Assembly (NCBI GenBank): GCA_964387955.1 | Contig: CAYLXX010000023.1 | Location: 1 to 14,164, forward strand | Direction of reading: 5' to 3' | Length of the DNA: 14,164 nt | From: CAYLXX01 sp964387955 | GTDB lineage: Bacteria > Patescibacteriota > Microgenomatia > UBA1406 > GWC2-37-13 | Shown here: one piece after another, positions 12,993 through 14,164 of the stretch | How positions within the stretch are numbered: position 1 is the first letter of the stretch | Layout of the letters: each line of letters begins with the position of its first letter | Position numbers and translations under genes: made by a program | Notes under the pieces: model-generated | What the model was told of the DNA's origin: nothing | Database searches by the model: none | Seen by the model: the letters and a program-made list of their open reading frames with translations, nothing else

Positions 12993-13661
12993 ATGATTCA
13001 ACTCAATCACGTCTATAAAATATATAAAAACGATGCCGTCGAAACCATTGCTTTGGAAGATGTTTCGTTTAAGGTCAATAAAGGTGAATTTGTGGCAATC
13101 ATGGGGCCTTCGGGTTCTGGCAAATCGACTCTGATGCATATTCTAGGTGCTTTGGATCCGCCTACAAAAGGTAATTATATTTTAGACGGCAAAGAAGTAG
13201 CTAAACTATCAGATGATGAGTTGGCAGACATACGCAATAAAAAAATTGGTTTTGTATTCCAAGCATTTAATTTACTTCCAAGAACAAGTGCAATACGCAA
13301 CGTTATGTTGCCACTTGTTTATGCAGGTTTTCCTCAGGAAGAACGTTACGAAAAGGCCAAGCAACTCCTTCATAAAGTTGGTTTGAGTGATCGACTAGAG
13401 CATACTTCAAGCCAGCTTTCGGGAGGACAGATGCAACGAGTTGCTATAGCACGAGCACTTGTCATGAACCCGGCAATAATATTGGCCGATGAACCAACTG
13501 GGAATATTGCATCAGCACAAGCGGAAGAAATTATGGATATTTTTAAAAAATTACACAAAAGCGGGCACACTATCGTGATGATTACCCATGAGGCGGATAT
13601 TGCGGCGCATGCCAAGCGAATTTTGTCGATTAAAGACGGCAAAGTAGTGGAGGATAATTAA
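12993..13661 (+). CDS. MacB/LolD-type ABC transporter ATPase with altered D-loop
   Basis: This 222-residue cytoplasmic ATPase powers the MacAB-like pump. It has Walker A GPSGSGKST (38-46), Q-loop Q90 (VFQAFNLLPR), signature LSGGQMQRVAIARAL (142-156), Walker B IILADEP (162-168) with the catalytic E167, and the switch histidine H199 (ITHEAD). Length and motifs are those of the stand-alone LolD/MacB ATP-binding subfamily. The D-loop, normally GNLDS or GALDS in this subfamily, reads GNIAS (170-174), so the conserved Asp is Ala. It begins 5 nt after the adaptor stop without SD, suggesting re-initiation, and ends 1 nt before the permease ATG. Confidence 0.94.
   Translation: MIQLNHVYKIYKNDAVETIALEDVSFKVNKGEFVAIMGPSGSGKSTLMHILGALDPPTKGNYILDGKEVAKLSDDELADIRNKKIGFVFQAFNLLPRTSAIRNVMLPLVYAGFPQEERYEKAKQLLHKVGLSDRLEHTSSQLSGGQMQRVAIARALVMNPAIILADEPTGNIASAQAEEIMDIFKKLHKSGHTIVMITHEADIAAHAKRILSIKDGKVVEDN
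13649..13653 (+). promoter_or_regulatory. SD (GGAGG) of the permease gene
   Basis: GGAGG within the last codons of the ATPase gene lies 9 nt before the permease ATG at 13663 and decides that start. Confidence 0.5.
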
Positions 13662-13662
13662 T

Positions 13663-14164
13663 ATGGAATTCACCGAACTTATTTCAGAGGCAATAACTGC
13701 ACTGTCTCGAAATCGTATGAGGACAGGACTGGCAACGTTGGGTATTGTTATAGGAATTAGCGCAGTTATTGCCCTAGTATCACTTGGGCAATCTGGCCAA
13801 AAATCAGTTGAAAATCAGATTCAATCGCTTGGATCAAATTTATTGACTGTCATACCCGGCGCCCAAAATGCAGGCGGAATACGCGGCGCCGGCGGAGCAC
13901 AAACAACAACATTGACCTATGACGATGCCAAAGCAATTCAAACAGACACGCAAATTAGTGGAGTGAATTATGTTTCGCCCGAAGTTTCACGTCGCTCACA
14001 AGTAACCGCAGGCAGAAACAATACCAATGTACAAATACAAGGAGTAACCGATGCATATTTGCCAGTACATTCTTTAGCGATGCAAAATGGCAATTTTATT
14101 ACTCAGCAAGATGTGATGGGTGTCAGGAAAATTGCCATTCTCGGTCCCCAAGTAGTGTCAGACT
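13663..14164 (+). CDS. MacB-type ABC permease, N-terminal part, cut by the window end
   Basis: The first 167 residues are present. A short amphipathic start (MEFTELISEAITALSRNRMRT) leads into helix 1 (about 22-42, GLATLGIVIGISAVIALVSLG). The start of the MacB-type extracytoplasmic core follows: SLGSNLLTVIPGA (about 56-68), a Gly-rich loop, TLTYDDAKAIQ, GVNYVSPEVSRRSQV, IQGVTDAYLPV, and the ILGPQV typical of this domain. The remaining helices, including the FtsX-like C-terminal domain, lie beyond 14164. In the family, two copies pair with the ATPase dimer and a MacA ring to move substrates by a mechanical stroke rather than through a membrane channel. It is third in the operon, 1 nt after the ATPase stop, with an SD inside that gene. 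Confidence 0.9.
   Translation, partial: MEFTELISEAITALSRNRMRTGLATLGIVIGISAVIALVSLGQSGQKSVENQIQSLGSNLLTVIPGAQNAGGIRGAGGAQTTTLTYDDAKAIQTDTQISGVNYVSPEVSRRSQVTAGRNNTNVQIQGVTDAYLPVHSLAMQNGNFITQQDVMGVRKIAILGPQVVSD

Noticed and set aside
1..14164. Alternative genetic code (TGA as glycine), as in some candidate phyla
   Set aside because: TGA ends the SDR, VKOR, kinase and four-helix membrane genes at the expected lengths, and no conserved domain needs read-through of TGA.
1..14164. CRISPR array, tRNA, rRNA, insertion sequence or phage genes
   Set aside because: No regularly spaced repeats, cloverleaf-like segments, transposase or integrase motifs were recognised by reading both strands; the only tandem repeats are the 12-bp coding and 8-bp promoter repeats listed.

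Overview
The window is an AT-rich, tightly packed bacterial stretch with standard stop codons (TGA ends several genes, so it is not a TGA-recoding lineage). Small single-domain proteins, frequent start/stop overlaps, many starts placed just behind a -10 box without a Shine-Dalgarno (SD) sequence, and efflux systems lacking any outer-membrane channel gene together suggest a monoderm-like candidate-phylum bacterium (Patescibacteria/CPR, perhaps a Microgenomates-type genome). That assignment is inference from style; no rRNA or marker gene is present.

Layout. 65-448 (-): small cupin. 520-951 (+): DUF1801-like protein, divergent from the cupin. 1089-1355 (+): GlsB/YeaQ-type membrane protein with a strong SD and a clear intrinsic terminator (1373-1407). 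1422-1595 (+): 57-residue two-helix membrane microprotein whose extended -10 starts in the terminator T-run. 6336 to 1597 (-): efflux operon of a membrane fusion protein followed by an RND permease that appears to carry two extra membrane helices. 6501-6599 (+): 32-residue arginine-rich microprotein; 6616-6987 (+): four-helix membrane protein. 7025-9821 (+): SDR oxidoreductase, VKOR-type disulfide enzyme, isoprenylcysteine methyltransferase-like protein, DUF1697 protein and DUF1801 protein in a compact run. 9866-11553 (+): OmpR-type response regulator and histidine kinase. 11614-14164 (+): MacA-like adaptor, MacB-type ATPase and the start of a MacB-type permease, cut by the window end.

How it fits together. 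The best regulatory signal is a 19-base element, a direct repeat of wTTCAG with an 11-bp period. It occurs just before the response-regulator gene (9822-9840) and just before the MacAB-like operon (11557-11575), with 16 of 19 bases identical. This predicts an autoregulated two-component system that also controls the neighbouring ABC efflux pump. A second window-wide pattern is a split between genes starting 5-11 nt after a -10 box without SD (likely leaderless or nearly so) and a few genes with strong SDs and long leaders.

No tRNA, rRNA, CRISPR array, insertion sequence or origin was seen. No gene-free stretch exceeds 300 bases; the largest gaps are 952-1088 and 6337-6500.
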